A DNA stretch of 15,234 bases from Acidobacteriaceae bacterium (lineage in GTDB: Bacteria; Acidobacteriota; Terriglobia; Terriglobales; Acidobacteriaceae), in the NCBI GenBank assembly GCA_003165095.1, contig PLSH01000424.1, positions 5,413-20,646 on the forward strand, written 5' to 3'. Positions 1 to 6,900 of the stretch are shown here, one piece after another. The translations under genes and the position numbers were made by a program. The notes under the pieces are model-generated. The model worked only from the letters and a program-made list of their open reading frames with translations, had not been told where the DNA came from and searched no databases. Numbering within the stretch: position 1 is the first letter of the stretch; each line of letters opens with the position of its first letter.

Positions 1-156
1 GAGTCGGCGCTCGAGCAGTTTTCCACCGCTGCTCCGACCGGCCAGATGGGTCCGTTGCTGGGCGACACCGGCGGAGACCAGTCGCACAGCAATACACCGC
101 CGTACCAGGTGGTCAACTTCCTGATCTCCCTCTTCGGGGTCTATCCCTCCCAATAA
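1..156 (+). CDS. Tail-collar / MDP-family protein, C-terminal fragment (gene 1 of a tandem triplet)
   Basis: Only the last 51 codons are in the window; the start lies upstream. The reading frame ends in a TAA at 154-156. The end of the protein carries the family signature: S-H-S-N-T-P-P-Y followed by V-V-N-F-L-I-S-L-F-G-V-Y-P-S-Q. The same block closes the two complete genes downstream (SHENMPPYLVLNFIIALSGIFPSR and its relative), which identifies this as a third paralogue. The family is the phage tail collar domain group, also called microcystin-dependent protein. In phages such domains form receptor-binding fibre tips; in bacteria without a prophage the role is not established. The next gene starts 27 nt after this stop, so co-transcription is likely. 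Family assignment is firm; function is unknown. Confidence 0.85.
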   Translation, partial: ESALEQFSTAAPTGQMGPLLGDTGGDQSHSNTPPYQVVNFLISLFGVYPSQ

Positions 157-183
157 CCCCCAATCCGTCTGAGGAGTAAAACG

Positions 184-693
184 ATGGCAACTCCGTTTCT
201 AGCGGAAATTAGGCTTGTCGGCTTCAATTTTGCCCCGCGGGGCTGGGTCTTGTGCAATGGGCAAACGCTCCCCATCAACCAGAATCAGGCCATATTCACC
301 TTGATCGGAACCTATTACGGCGGCAACGGAACTTCCACATTCCAGCTTCCCAATCTGCAGGGCTGCTCGCCGCTCCACATGGGAAGTTTGGCGGGAAACG
401 ACTATGTAATTGGGGGCGTCGGCGGCGCAGCCAATATAACCCTCACCACGGGGGAAATGCCGACGCACACGCACTCGGCCAACGGCGTCTCAACAGTCGC
501 CGGCAGCGGCTCTCCCGTAGGCAATGCCTGGGCTGACTCGGCATCGAACCCTTACGGCCTGACTCCAAATACCACCATGAATGGCGCTTCGGTGGGCCAA
601 ACGGGAAGCGGGGACTCGCATGAGAATATGCCTCCCTACCTCGTCCTGAATTTCATCATTGCCTTGAGCGGCATCTTCCCCTCGCGAAACTAA
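184..693 (+). CDS. Phage tail collar domain protein (microcystin-dependent protein family), gene 2 of triplet
   Basis: A 169-residue protein of the typical length for this family. The N-terminus has the collar-domain pattern F-x-A-E-I-R, then N-F-A-P-R-G-W-x-x-C-N-G-Q and L-P-I-x-Q-N-Q-A-I-F-T-L-I-G, followed by Y-Y-G-G-N-G and L-P-N-L-Q-G (about residues 5-60). An H-x-H motif, MPTHTHS, places histidines at 95 and 97. In the T4 short tail fibre gp12 a similar HxH coordinates zinc, so metal binding is possible but inferred. The C-terminus is H-E-N-M-P-P-Y-L-V-L-N-F, ending I-F-P-S-R-N. There is no signal peptide or membrane segment. The ATG at 184 follows a GAGGAG at 171-176 with a 7-nt gap, which fixes the start. 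It sits between two paralogues, and no capsid, portal or sheath genes are visible. A non-phage surface or fibre protein is the likely reading. Confidence 0.9.
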   Translation: MATPFLAEIRLVGFNFAPRGWVLCNGQTLPINQNQAIFTLIGTYYGGNGTSTFQLPNLQGCSPLHMGSLAGNDYVIGGVGGAANITLTTGEMPTHTHSANGVSTVAGSGSPVGNAWADSASNPYGLTPNTTMNGASVGQTGSGDSHENMPPYLVLNFIIALSGIFPSRN

Positions 694-708
694 AAAGGAG
701 AATGAAGC

Positions 709-1233
709 ATGGCCAATCCATTTCTTGGAGAAATCCGGATTTTCCCCTTCAATTTTGCGCCGCAGGGGTGGGCTACCTGCAACGGCCAGCTTCTGTCCAT
801 CGGGCAAAACAACGCGCTTTTCTCCCTGCTTGGCATCAATTATGGCGGCGATGGCCATACGACCTTTGGGCTGCCCAACCTGCAGGGCAGTTTTCCCATC
901 AATTTCGGCCAGGGCTCGGGCTTGCCCGAATATGTGCAGGGCCAGTCCGGCGGCCAGGCTGCTGTGGCGCTGCTGACCACCCAGATTCCGGCGCATTCAC
1001 ATACCGTCGGATGCGCGGGCACCGGCAACGCATCCAGCCCCGCAGCCAACGCATTCGCCGGCGCAGGGCGAGGCAAGCCGCCGGCTTATGCGCCGCCTGG
1101 GGGGGTCGCGGCCGTGATGAGTTCGTCGGCAGTGATTTCTGCCGGCAGCAGCCAGCCGCACGACAACATGCCTCCCTACCTGACTTTGAATTTTTGCATC
1201 GCGCTTCAGGGTGTCTTTCCTTCTCGCGCATGA
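709..1233 (+). CDS. Phage tail collar domain protein (microcystin-dependent protein family), gene 3 of triplet
   Basis: A 174-residue paralogue of the preceding gene. It shares the N-terminal block (MANPFLGEIR, N-F-A-P-Q-G-W-A-T-C-N-G-Q, I-N-Y-G-G-D-G, L-P-N-L-Q-G), an H-x-H motif at H96 and H98 (IPAHSHT), and the end H-D-N-M-P-P-Y-L-T-L-N-F, ending V-F-P-S-R-A. The middle (about residues 100-150) is Gly/Ala/Ser-rich and diverges from gene 2, as expected for a variable tip. The ATG at 709 has AGGAG at 696-700, 8 nt upstream. An ATG at 702 opens a longer frame, but that frame lacks any family signal, so 709 is the real start. The gap to gene 2 is 15 nt, consistent with one operon. No secretion signal is visible, so if the product reaches the surface the route is unknown. 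Confidence 0.9.
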   Translation: MANPFLGEIRIFPFNFAPQGWATCNGQLLSIGQNNALFSLLGINYGGDGHTTFGLPNLQGSFPINFGQGSGLPEYVQGQSGGQAAVALLTTQIPAHSHTVGCAGTGNASSPAANAFAGAGRGKPPAYAPPGGVAAVMSSSAVISAGSSQPHDNMPPYLTLNFCIALQGVFPSRA

Positions 1234-1419
1234 GTGCCGATTCCTGACCCATTGCGCCCAAGGCCTGCAGCGGCCGTGGATAGGCAGTTTATTTTCCGTC
1301 TTCTTCGGAGATTCTTGTTTAACCCGCACTTCCCTTATGAGCCTTGATACTTGACGGTCCCGGGACCAGGAGGGAGATTCCGGTCTGTTCCCCAAATCAT
1401 GTCGAAAGAGAGAGTAATC
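1234..1419 (+). other. Intergenic spacer between collar genes and methyltransferase
   Basis: This 186-bp stretch has no credible ORF. It contains a perfect 12-bp palindrome, GGTCCCGGGACC, at 1356-1367. A strong purine run AGGAGGGAG (1368-1376) follows directly, but no normal start codon lies at a suitable distance after it. A short GGCC...GGCC inverted repeat near 1262-1275 is too weak to call a terminator. I see no convincing -35/-10 pair, so whether the methyltransferase has its own promoter is open. Confidence 0.5.
1356..1367. promoter_or_regulatory. 12-bp perfect palindrome upstream of the methyltransferase
   Basis: GGTCCCGGGACC is identical to its reverse complement and lies 52 bp before the preferred methyltransferase start at 1420. 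Its position would suit an operator. One palindrome of this length in GC-rich DNA can also occur by chance, and no second copy was noticed. Confidence 0.25.
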
Positions 1420-2445
1420 ATGCAGGCAGACAATCACCATGAAGCTGCGTTGAATCCAGGGCTGGTCTTCGAGATGGTGCAGGCGCATCAGCGCACTGCC
1501 GCCCTCAAGGCGGCCATCGACCTCGACGTTTTCAGCGCCGTGGGCGACGGCCCCGGAGACGTGGTCTCGATCGCGCGCCATTGTTCGGCATCGGAACGCG
1601 GCATCCGCATTCTGTGCGATTTCCTGACCATCAACGGCGTCCTGTCAAAGCAGGACGGGCGCTACAAGCACACCCCGAGCAGCGCCGCGTTTCTTGATCC
1701 GCGCTCCCCTGCCTGCATGGCATCCATTGCGCAATTCCTGAGCGCACCGGAGTTGCGCGAGCCGTACGAGCATCTGGCCGAAGTGGTGCGCAACGGTCGC
1801 ACCACGCTGCCGGGCGACGGCACCGTGGAGCCGGAGAATCCGGTTTGGGTTTTGTTTGCCGAGACAATGGCGCCCATGATGGCCCCTCTGGCCGCGCCGC
1901 TCGGCGCACTGGTGCTCGAAGGAGACAGCGGCCCGTTGCGCGTGCTGGATATTGCCGCAGGCCACGGCCTGTTCGGCATTGAAATCGCCAAACAGAATCC
2001 GCAGGCGCATGTTACCGGCCTGGATTGGGCGCCGGTGCTGCGCGTGGCGCTCACAAACGCCCGCAAAGCCGGCGTGCACGACCGCTATGACATGCTCCCC
2101 GGCAGCGCCTTCGAGGTGGACTTCGGCGGCCCTTACGACGCCATTCTGCTCACCAACTTCCTGCACCATTTCGACCAGCCAACATGCGTCGGCCTGTTGA
2201 AGAAAGTCCACGCCGCCTTGCGCCCCGGAGGACGCGCGGCCACGCTGGAATTCGTGCCCAATGAGGACCGGGTCTCGCCGCCCATGGCCGCGGCCTTCAG
2301 CATGACCATGCTCATCACCACGGCGGCCGGCGACGCTTACACGCTGAGCGAACTCACGGCGATGTACCACGAAGCCGGATTCTCCGATGTCGCGGGGCAT
2401 CCCATCTCCATGAGCCCGCACACCGTGGTGATGGGCCGTGCCTGA
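1420..2445 (+). CDS. SAM-dependent methyltransferase, O-methyltransferase family 2-like
   Basis: A 341-residue class I methyltransferase. The N-terminal ~95 residues (HQRTAALKAAIDLDVFSAVG, then ASERGIRILCDFL, then K-H-T-P-S-S-A-A-F-L) match the helical dimerisation/winged-helix region of O-methyltransferase family 2 proteins. SAM-binding motif I is VLDIAAGHG (about residues 175-183), followed by an acidic strand VTGLDW (near 197-202) and DAILLTNFLHHF (240-251), then L-R-P-G-G-R. The first His of LHH sits where plant and bacterial O-methyltransferases (LHDW) carry the catalytic base; this is an inference. The substrate is unknown. The ATG at 1420 is chosen because GAAAGAGAGAG (1404-1414) lies just upstream and the protein then begins close to the family's conserved N-terminus. 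An ATG at 1399 and a TTG at 1351 are in-frame alternatives with poorer spacing. It lies between collar genes and a DUF6916 gene. Confidence 0.88.
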   Translation: MQADNHHEAALNPGLVFEMVQAHQRTAALKAAIDLDVFSAVGDGPGDVVSIARHCSASERGIRILCDFLTINGVLSKQDGRYKHTPSSAAFLDPRSPACMASIAQFLSAPELREPYEHLAEVVRNGRTTLPGDGTVEPENPVWVLFAETMAPMMAPLAAPLGALVLEGDSGPLRVLDIAAGHGLFGIEIAKQNPQAHVTGLDWAPVLRVALTNARKAGVHDRYDMLPGSAFEVDFGGPYDAILLTNFLHHFDQPTCVGLLKKVHAALRPGGRAATLEFVPNEDRVSPPMAAAFSMTMLITTAAGDAYTLSELTAMYHEAGFSDVAGHPISMSPHTVVMGRA

Positions 2446-2568
2446 GGAATTCAACGCGGCCAACAGGCGGAGTTCTCGCCAACCGGCCATCGTCACTGAG
2501 GGCGAGCGCCGGCGGTGGCCATGTACCGCGCATCAAGGGCACGCTATGAAATGCAAGAGGGAACCCCT

Positions 2569-2883
2569 ATGCCAGAGCCGCTGACCATTGAGGATTTCGT
2601 CCCCCACATTCACACGATTTTCAAAATTGAAACGCCCGTTGCCCTGGAATTGGAACTGGACAGGATTGCCGATCGCTCCACCCCGCAGATCCGGCAATTC
2701 TCGCTGCTGTTCAAGGGGCCCGGCTCCCCGCGGCTGCGGCAGGGAACGTACATCCTGCTTCATGCCGCGCTGCATGAGCTTTCGCTTTTTCTTGTTCCCC
2801 TCGGCGACCGGGACGGACACATGGTCTACCAGGCCGCATTCACACGGCTCATCGGCGCGCCGCAAGCCGGGCCGCCTGGCTGA
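2569..2883 (+). CDS. DUF6916-like small protein, cytoplasmic form
   Basis: A 104-residue protein without a signal peptide or membrane segment. Conserved points are L-T-I-E-D-F near the N-terminus, F-S-L-L-F-K-G-P (44-51), R-Q-G-T-Y (57-61), L-F-L-V-P-L-G, and Y-Q-A-A-F near the end. These fit the uncharacterised DUF6916 family as I remember it, often met beside tail-collar/MDP genes; no search was run. The same landmarks recur in the convergent exported protein at 2890-3426, so the two are probably paralogues. The ATG at 2569 is preferred over an upstream ATG at 2515: AGAGGGA (2556-2562) sits 6 nt before it, and the extra 18 residues lack family signal. The biochemical role is unknown. Association with collar proteins suggests an accessory or assembly role, which is speculation. 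Confidence 0.75.
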   Translation: MPEPLTIEDFVPHIHTIFKIETPVALELELDRIADRSTPQIRQFSLLFKGPGSPRLRQGTYILLHAALHELSLFLVPLGDRDGHMVYQAAFTRLIGAPQAGPPG

Positions 2884-2889
2884 CGCGCT

Positions 2890-3426
2890 TCACCGCGCGG
2901 AAATCGGCGAGGATCCTCGCGGAGCAGGCAGCGCCACGGACCTCGGCTCAACCAGAAAGTTGAAGACTGCCGTGTAAGTGGCCGGCGAAGCGTCTGGACC
3001 CGATGGCACAACCAGCAGCGGAAGGCTGCCGATGGCCGCGTTCTGAAATACATAGGTTCCCTGCGGCAGCGCTGCGCCCGATCCTTGAAATTGCACTGAG
3101 AATCCGGTTACTGCCGGCGATGTGGATTTCGGCGCCCGAACAATCAGGCGCCCCGTTGCTGGCGCAGGCGCCGCGGGAACATATTCGGCCACCGACAAGA
3201 GCGTCATCGAGCCCAGCGAGCGGCCTTCCGAGCTCACTTGAAACGGCTCTCCCTTGAGGGCCTGAAAGGCCTGCATGGAGATGCCGTTGAAGGCCACCAG
3301 GTTTTCGGGACTGAAGGTCTCAGGCTGCGCTTCGATGCCCGCCTGGGCCATTGCCGATGCAAGTGTCGAACCCGCCAAAAGTGAGAGAGTGGCCGTTTGC
3401 ACAAAACGGCGCCGGGAGAGTGTCAT
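2890..3426 (-). CDS. Tat-exported DUF6916-like protein
   Basis: A 178-residue protein read on the minus strand. It begins MTLSRRRFVQ, a clear twin-arginine motif (S4-R5-R6-R7-F8), followed by a hydrophobic stretch and a probable signal-peptidase site near ASAMAQA (23-29). The mature part has M-Q-A-F-Q-A-L-K-G-E-P-F (51-62), F-S-V-Q-F-Q-G (109-115), L-P-Q-G-T-Y (120-125), L-L-V-V-P, and Y-T-A-V-F-N (151-156). These are the same landmarks as in the convergent gene ending at 2883. The reading frame stays open to 3537, but the ATG at 3426 is favoured because GGAGG (complement of 3433-3437) lies 6 nt upstream and the Tat motif must be near the N-terminus. The product is expected in the periplasm or beyond. 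Tat use implies folding or a cofactor before export. Function is unknown. Confidence 0.82.
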   Translation of the reverse strand: MTLSRRRFVQTATLSLLAGSTLASAMAQAGIEAQPETFSPENLVAFNGISMQAFQALKGEPFQVSSEGRSLGSMTLLSVAEYVPAAPAPATGRLIVRAPKSTSPAVTGFSVQFQGSGAALPQGTYVFQNAAIGSLPLLVVPSGPDASPATYTAVFNFLVEPRSVALPAPRGSSPISAR

Positions 3427-3605
3427 GTCTTGCCTCCGGGGATTGAAGTTCGAGGTTCCCAGCCGACTAACCATGCGTTGAGGAGGTTCGGGAACGGGGG
3501 AAAATTCTGAGCGATGGTAGCATATCGGCCGCGTCACGATTTATTTATTTTTACCCGCTAACTTCCTCTTGACAGGAGTATGTAAGTCGGCGAGACTTTT
3601 TAGGA

Positions 3606-3613
3606 TCGTGGGT
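3606..3613. repeat. Target-site duplication, left copy
   Basis: TCGTGGGT directly abuts the left terminal inverted repeat of the miniature element and is repeated exactly at 3716-3723. Confidence 0.75.
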
Positions 3614-3715
3614 GGTAGCTATCTGCTTCATTCAGGCAAGCACAATATGTGGGGTTTGACGAGGGGCCGGGCACGCAAGATGTTGGGGGCCACCTGAGTC
3701 AAGCAGATAGCTACC
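3614..3715. mobile_element. Miniature inverted-repeat transposable element (MITE-like), 102 bp
   Basis: The element starts with GGTAGCTATCTGCTT (3614-3628) and ends with its exact reverse complement AAGCAGATAGCTACC (3701-3715). The repeats extend inward to 23 bp (3614-3636 and 3693-3715) with 21 of 23 positions matching; the mismatches are at 3629 and 3631. Immediately outside both ends lies the identical 8-mer TCGTGGGT (3606-3613 and 3716-3723). That is the expected form of a target-site duplication. The 56-bp core has no ORF, so movement would need a transposase supplied elsewhere. GG-ending inverted repeats with 8-bp duplications occur in several insertion-sequence families, and I cannot assign one. 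Transcribed, the element would fold into a long hairpin. Confidence 0.8.
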
Positions 3716-3723
3716 TCGTGGGT
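3716..3723. repeat. Target-site duplication, right copy
   Basis: TCGTGGGT directly abuts the right terminal inverted repeat and is identical to 3606-3613. The lack of decay suggests a fairly recent insertion. Confidence 0.75.
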
Positions 3724-3746
3724 TTGTAACTCGTTCCCCTGAAATC

Positions 3747-3775
3747 TGCGCATGCAACTCTCAGAGACATGCGCA
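3747..3775. promoter_or_regulatory. 8-bp inverted repeat in the leader of the giant gene
   Basis: TGCGCATG (3747-3754) and CATGCGCA (3768-3775) are perfect reverse complements around a 13-nt spacer. This could be an operator for a dimeric regulator or an RNA hairpin in the leader. No T-tract follows, so an intrinsic terminator is unlikely. Function is inferred from position only, about 150 bp before the GTG start. Confidence 0.3.
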
Positions 3776-3915
3776 ACATTCGGCTTCCCCTTTTTCCCCC
3801 TTTTACGCGCAGTTACCTGACCCGGACATAAACGGCTCGCCATCGCGTAGCTCCCCGCGGAAGTTATGTTTCGGGCCGTGTTCCCTGCAGAATGGCTCTC
3901 TCAATGAACAGAGCC

Positions 3916-3923
3916 GGAGGTAA
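3916..3923 (+). promoter_or_regulatory. Shine-Dalgarno sequence fixing the giant gene's GTG start
   Basis: GGAGGTAA is an ideal ribosome binding site. GGAGG (3916-3920) is 7 nt from the GTG at 3928. The in-frame ATG at 3892 has no purine-rich site before it, and starting there would put 12 extra residues ahead of the basic region of the signal peptide. Confidence 0.8.
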
Positions 3924-3927
3924 GCAA

Positions 3928-6900
3928 GTGACGAGTGCACGCGTCTTTTCCCCCCGTGTCGGTATTCGTGTTTCAACCCTCCTTCTTCTTGCCGCGCCTT
4001 TGTGCGCCGGCGGTCTATTGGCCCAGAGGCCGGCGCCGCGCACAGAGCAGTTCAAGCAGGCGCAGCCGCTCGCATTCGAGGCCTCCGGGAAAGTTGCGTC
4101 AACATTCGAAGCCGGGCAGCCGCAGCCGCTGGCCATGGCGTCGGCGGACTTTGATGAGGACGGCGTTGCCGATCTCGTGGTCGGCTATGGACTGGACAAA
4201 GGCGGCGTCATCGCTTTGCTGCGCGGCAACCTCGATGCGCTCGCGCCCCAGAGCTACCAGAGCTGGCTGGCCGCAGGCCAGGGCCACTTCGCCAGCCCAT
4301 TTCTTGCCCAGGCCGGCCTTACTTCGCTGCCTGTCGCGCCCGATCTGCTGATCGTCGCCGATGTAAACGGCGACGGCCACCGCGACCTGGTCGTTGCCGC
4401 TCGGAACGGGAATACCTTGTATGTTCTGCTGGGAGACGGTAAAGGGAATTTCGTGCTTCAGCCCCCGGTTGCCGTTGCCGGCGCCATCACCGCGCTGGCC
4501 GCTTATCGCCCCGGCGACAATCGCACCTCAGATGTTGTCATCGCCGGCGTCACCGGCAATTCCGGCTCCCACGCAACGCTTTTCCGCAGCGGCGTCTCTG
4601 GCCTTTCGCAGCAGGCAACCTATGCTTTGCCGGGCAAAGCCACCGCCATCGAGATCGCCAACCTTGACGCGGATTTCATCCCCGACGCGGCCATCGTCGC
4701 AGGCGGGCAGTTGGTGGTCCTGCACGGCGCGCATGCCCTCGCCGGCTCGGCCCAGCTCGAATCCCTGCCCATCGACGATATCACCGCCGTCACCGCGGGC
4801 GATTTCCTGTTTGACCGACACGCCCAACTGCAACTCTCCGTGCTCACCTCCGACGGAACAGTTCACGTGCTCGCCCACACCGGCTTCGATCCCACGTCGT
4901 ATACGCATGCTGAGCTTGTAGCCGCGCGGCGCGAGTCAACGCGCCCCGGCGCGCTCACGCTGGCGCAAAAGGCCGGCAACACCGGCGGCCAGCCCTGGAT
5001 CGAGATCGAAAATTATCCCGGCATCGCCTCCTCCAGCCCGGAGTCAAGCGCGCCCATCCTGCTTCATTCCGGCGTCTCCGGAAACGGAGGCCAGGATATC
5101 ATGGTGTTCGATTCGTCCGCGCAGCAGATCGCCACCATCCACCATCCGGCTTCGCCCTCGGGCGCAACCGCGTCCTCTGCCTCTTCCCCCGGTCAGGCGA
5201 TCGTCCGGCACGGCACGTTCGGCTCCAACGCAGTGGTGGCCGCGCTCAGCCAGCGCGTCAGCCCGCAGGGATCCGATGGCATCGTCCTCCTGCCTCGAGG
5301 ATCCATTCACCCCGAGATCGCCACCCCGGCTTCAGGCAATGTGCTCTACGTCAACACCACCACCGACAGTTCCGACATCAACGACACCAATCGCTGCACC
5401 TCGGGCAGTGCGGAAGTTTGCAGCCTGCGCGATGCGGTCGGAGACGCCAACGCCGACGCTGCCGATAATATCCCCGACGCAACCGTCGACACCATCATGG
5501 TGCCCGCAGGCACCTACAATCTGACGCTGAACGAGGGCCAGACCGACGGTAACGGCAACGGAGAAACGCTGCTCGACATTACCGGCCCCGTAACCATCAT
5601 GGGCGTAGCCGGCAGCACGACGATTAATGCCGGACAAAACGACAAAGTCTTTTCCATCGATCCGAATCTTGACAGCGCTTTCAACACCACGCTCGAAAAT
5701 CTGACCCTCGAGAACGGCGAGAACGCCAACAATCCAGCCAGCAACGCGAATGCCGACAACTTCGGCGGCGCGCTCGACTGGGAGGCGTACGGCACCGGCA
5801 ATCTCACCATCACCAATTGCACGCTGACCGGCAACATGGCCCTGTGGGGCCCGGGCGGCGCCATCTTTGAGTCGAATTCATTGGGCGGCAGCGGATTGCT
5901 GACCGTCACCAATAGCACTTTCACCAGCAATCAAACGCCTGAAGTGGGCGGCGCAATCAATGTCGGCTACGGCGCGGCCACCGCCATCACCAACACCGTG
6001 TTTAGCTCCAACACCGCCGCGGTCAGCGTAAATACCTCCGACACCGGGCAAGTGGGCCAGGGCGGCGCGCTCTTCCTTTATCAAAGAGGCTCGAGCGCCA
6101 CGCCGCAGTCAACGATCGGCGGCGGCAGCATCGGCTCGAACACCTCCAGTTCCGACGGCGGCGGAGTGTACACCAATACCGGCATCGACTTCACCGGCGG
6201 CACGGCCTTCTCGGCGAATTCATCCAGCGGGGCCGGCGGCGCAATCTTCCACAACACCGCGAACAACGGCTTCGCCGAAACCACCACCATCACCGCGGCC
6301 AATTTCACCACCAACTCCGCCGTCACCACCGGCGGCGCAATCACCGTCGGCACCGGCACCGCGGCCCAGGGCAATCTGCTCACCATTGCCGACAGCCGCA
6401 TCTTCTCCAACACTTCCGCCAGCGGCGCGAGCGGTCTTTCCGTGGGCGAGCCCGCCACATCCGGCGCAGGCGGCGTTACCGCAACCGAGAACTGGTGGGG
6501 CTGCAATACCGGGCCGCAGGTGGCCGCGGACGGTTGCGATCAGGCTACCCTTTACTTCAACGGCGCGGGCAATCTCTCCACCGATCCGAATATCGTCCTC
6601 ACCCTCACACCCATCCCGAATATCGTCCAGGTTGATAGCTCGCTCCAACTCGCCGCGTCGGTCAGCGCGGATTCGAACGGAAACCCGGTTCCCGGAGGAC
6701 CCGGCCCGCTTCAGGGGCTGAGCGTCGGGTTCACGGTTGCCGTAGGCGCATTCAACGGCTCGAGCTCCGACGCCATCGATGCCTCAGGCAACGCCAGCAT
6801 CACTGTCACGCCCACCAGCGTCGGGTTCGGCACGGCCACCGCGCAGCTTGACAACCAGACCACCACCGCGCCTTTTACCGTGAATCCCGGCCCGGCAACG

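Larger units (their letters stand above)
3427..3927. other. Gene-free region between the exported DUF6916 gene and the giant gene
   Basis: About 500 bp separate two divergently transcribed genes, so promoters for both should lie here. No clean sigma70 pair is visible. A TTGACA at 3569-3574 has no good -10 at 16-18 bp. The stretch contains an AT-rich patch at 3538-3553, a miniature inverted-repeat element (3614-3715), an 8-bp inverted repeat (3747-3775) and a 21-nt all-pyrimidine run (3784-3804). Short ORFs here lack SD sites and recognisable protein features. Confidence 0.6.

Noticed and set aside
1..1233. A prophage remnant
   Set aside because: Only collar-type genes are present. No capsid, portal, terminase, integrase or lysis genes are seen, and such triplets are known outside phages. 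The upstream side is not visible, so this rejection is provisional.
702..1247. A 181-codon plus-strand frame overlapping the third collar gene
   Set aside because: It is frame-shifted by one base pattern relative to the collar gene, is rich in Arg/Trp/Ala, and lacks the conserved collar motifs present in the frame starting at 709.
1645..2496. A 283-codon minus-strand frame over the methyltransferase
   Set aside because: The plus-strand frame has unmistakable methyltransferase motifs. The antisense frame is His/Arg/Gly-rich with no recognisable fold.
2884..2889. A bidirectional terminator between the convergent DUF6916-like genes
   Set aside because: Only 6 bp separate the stop codons and no strong hairpin with T-tracts is visible on either side.
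3569..3602. TTGACA as a sigma70 promoter for the giant gene
   Set aside because: The -35 match is exact, but no acceptable -10 hexamer occurs at 16-18 bp spacing, and the miniature element lies between it and the gene.
3628..3843. A 71-codon minus-strand ORF across the miniature element
   Set aside because: It has no ribosome binding site, spans the element boundary and has no recognisable motif, so it is a chance ORF.
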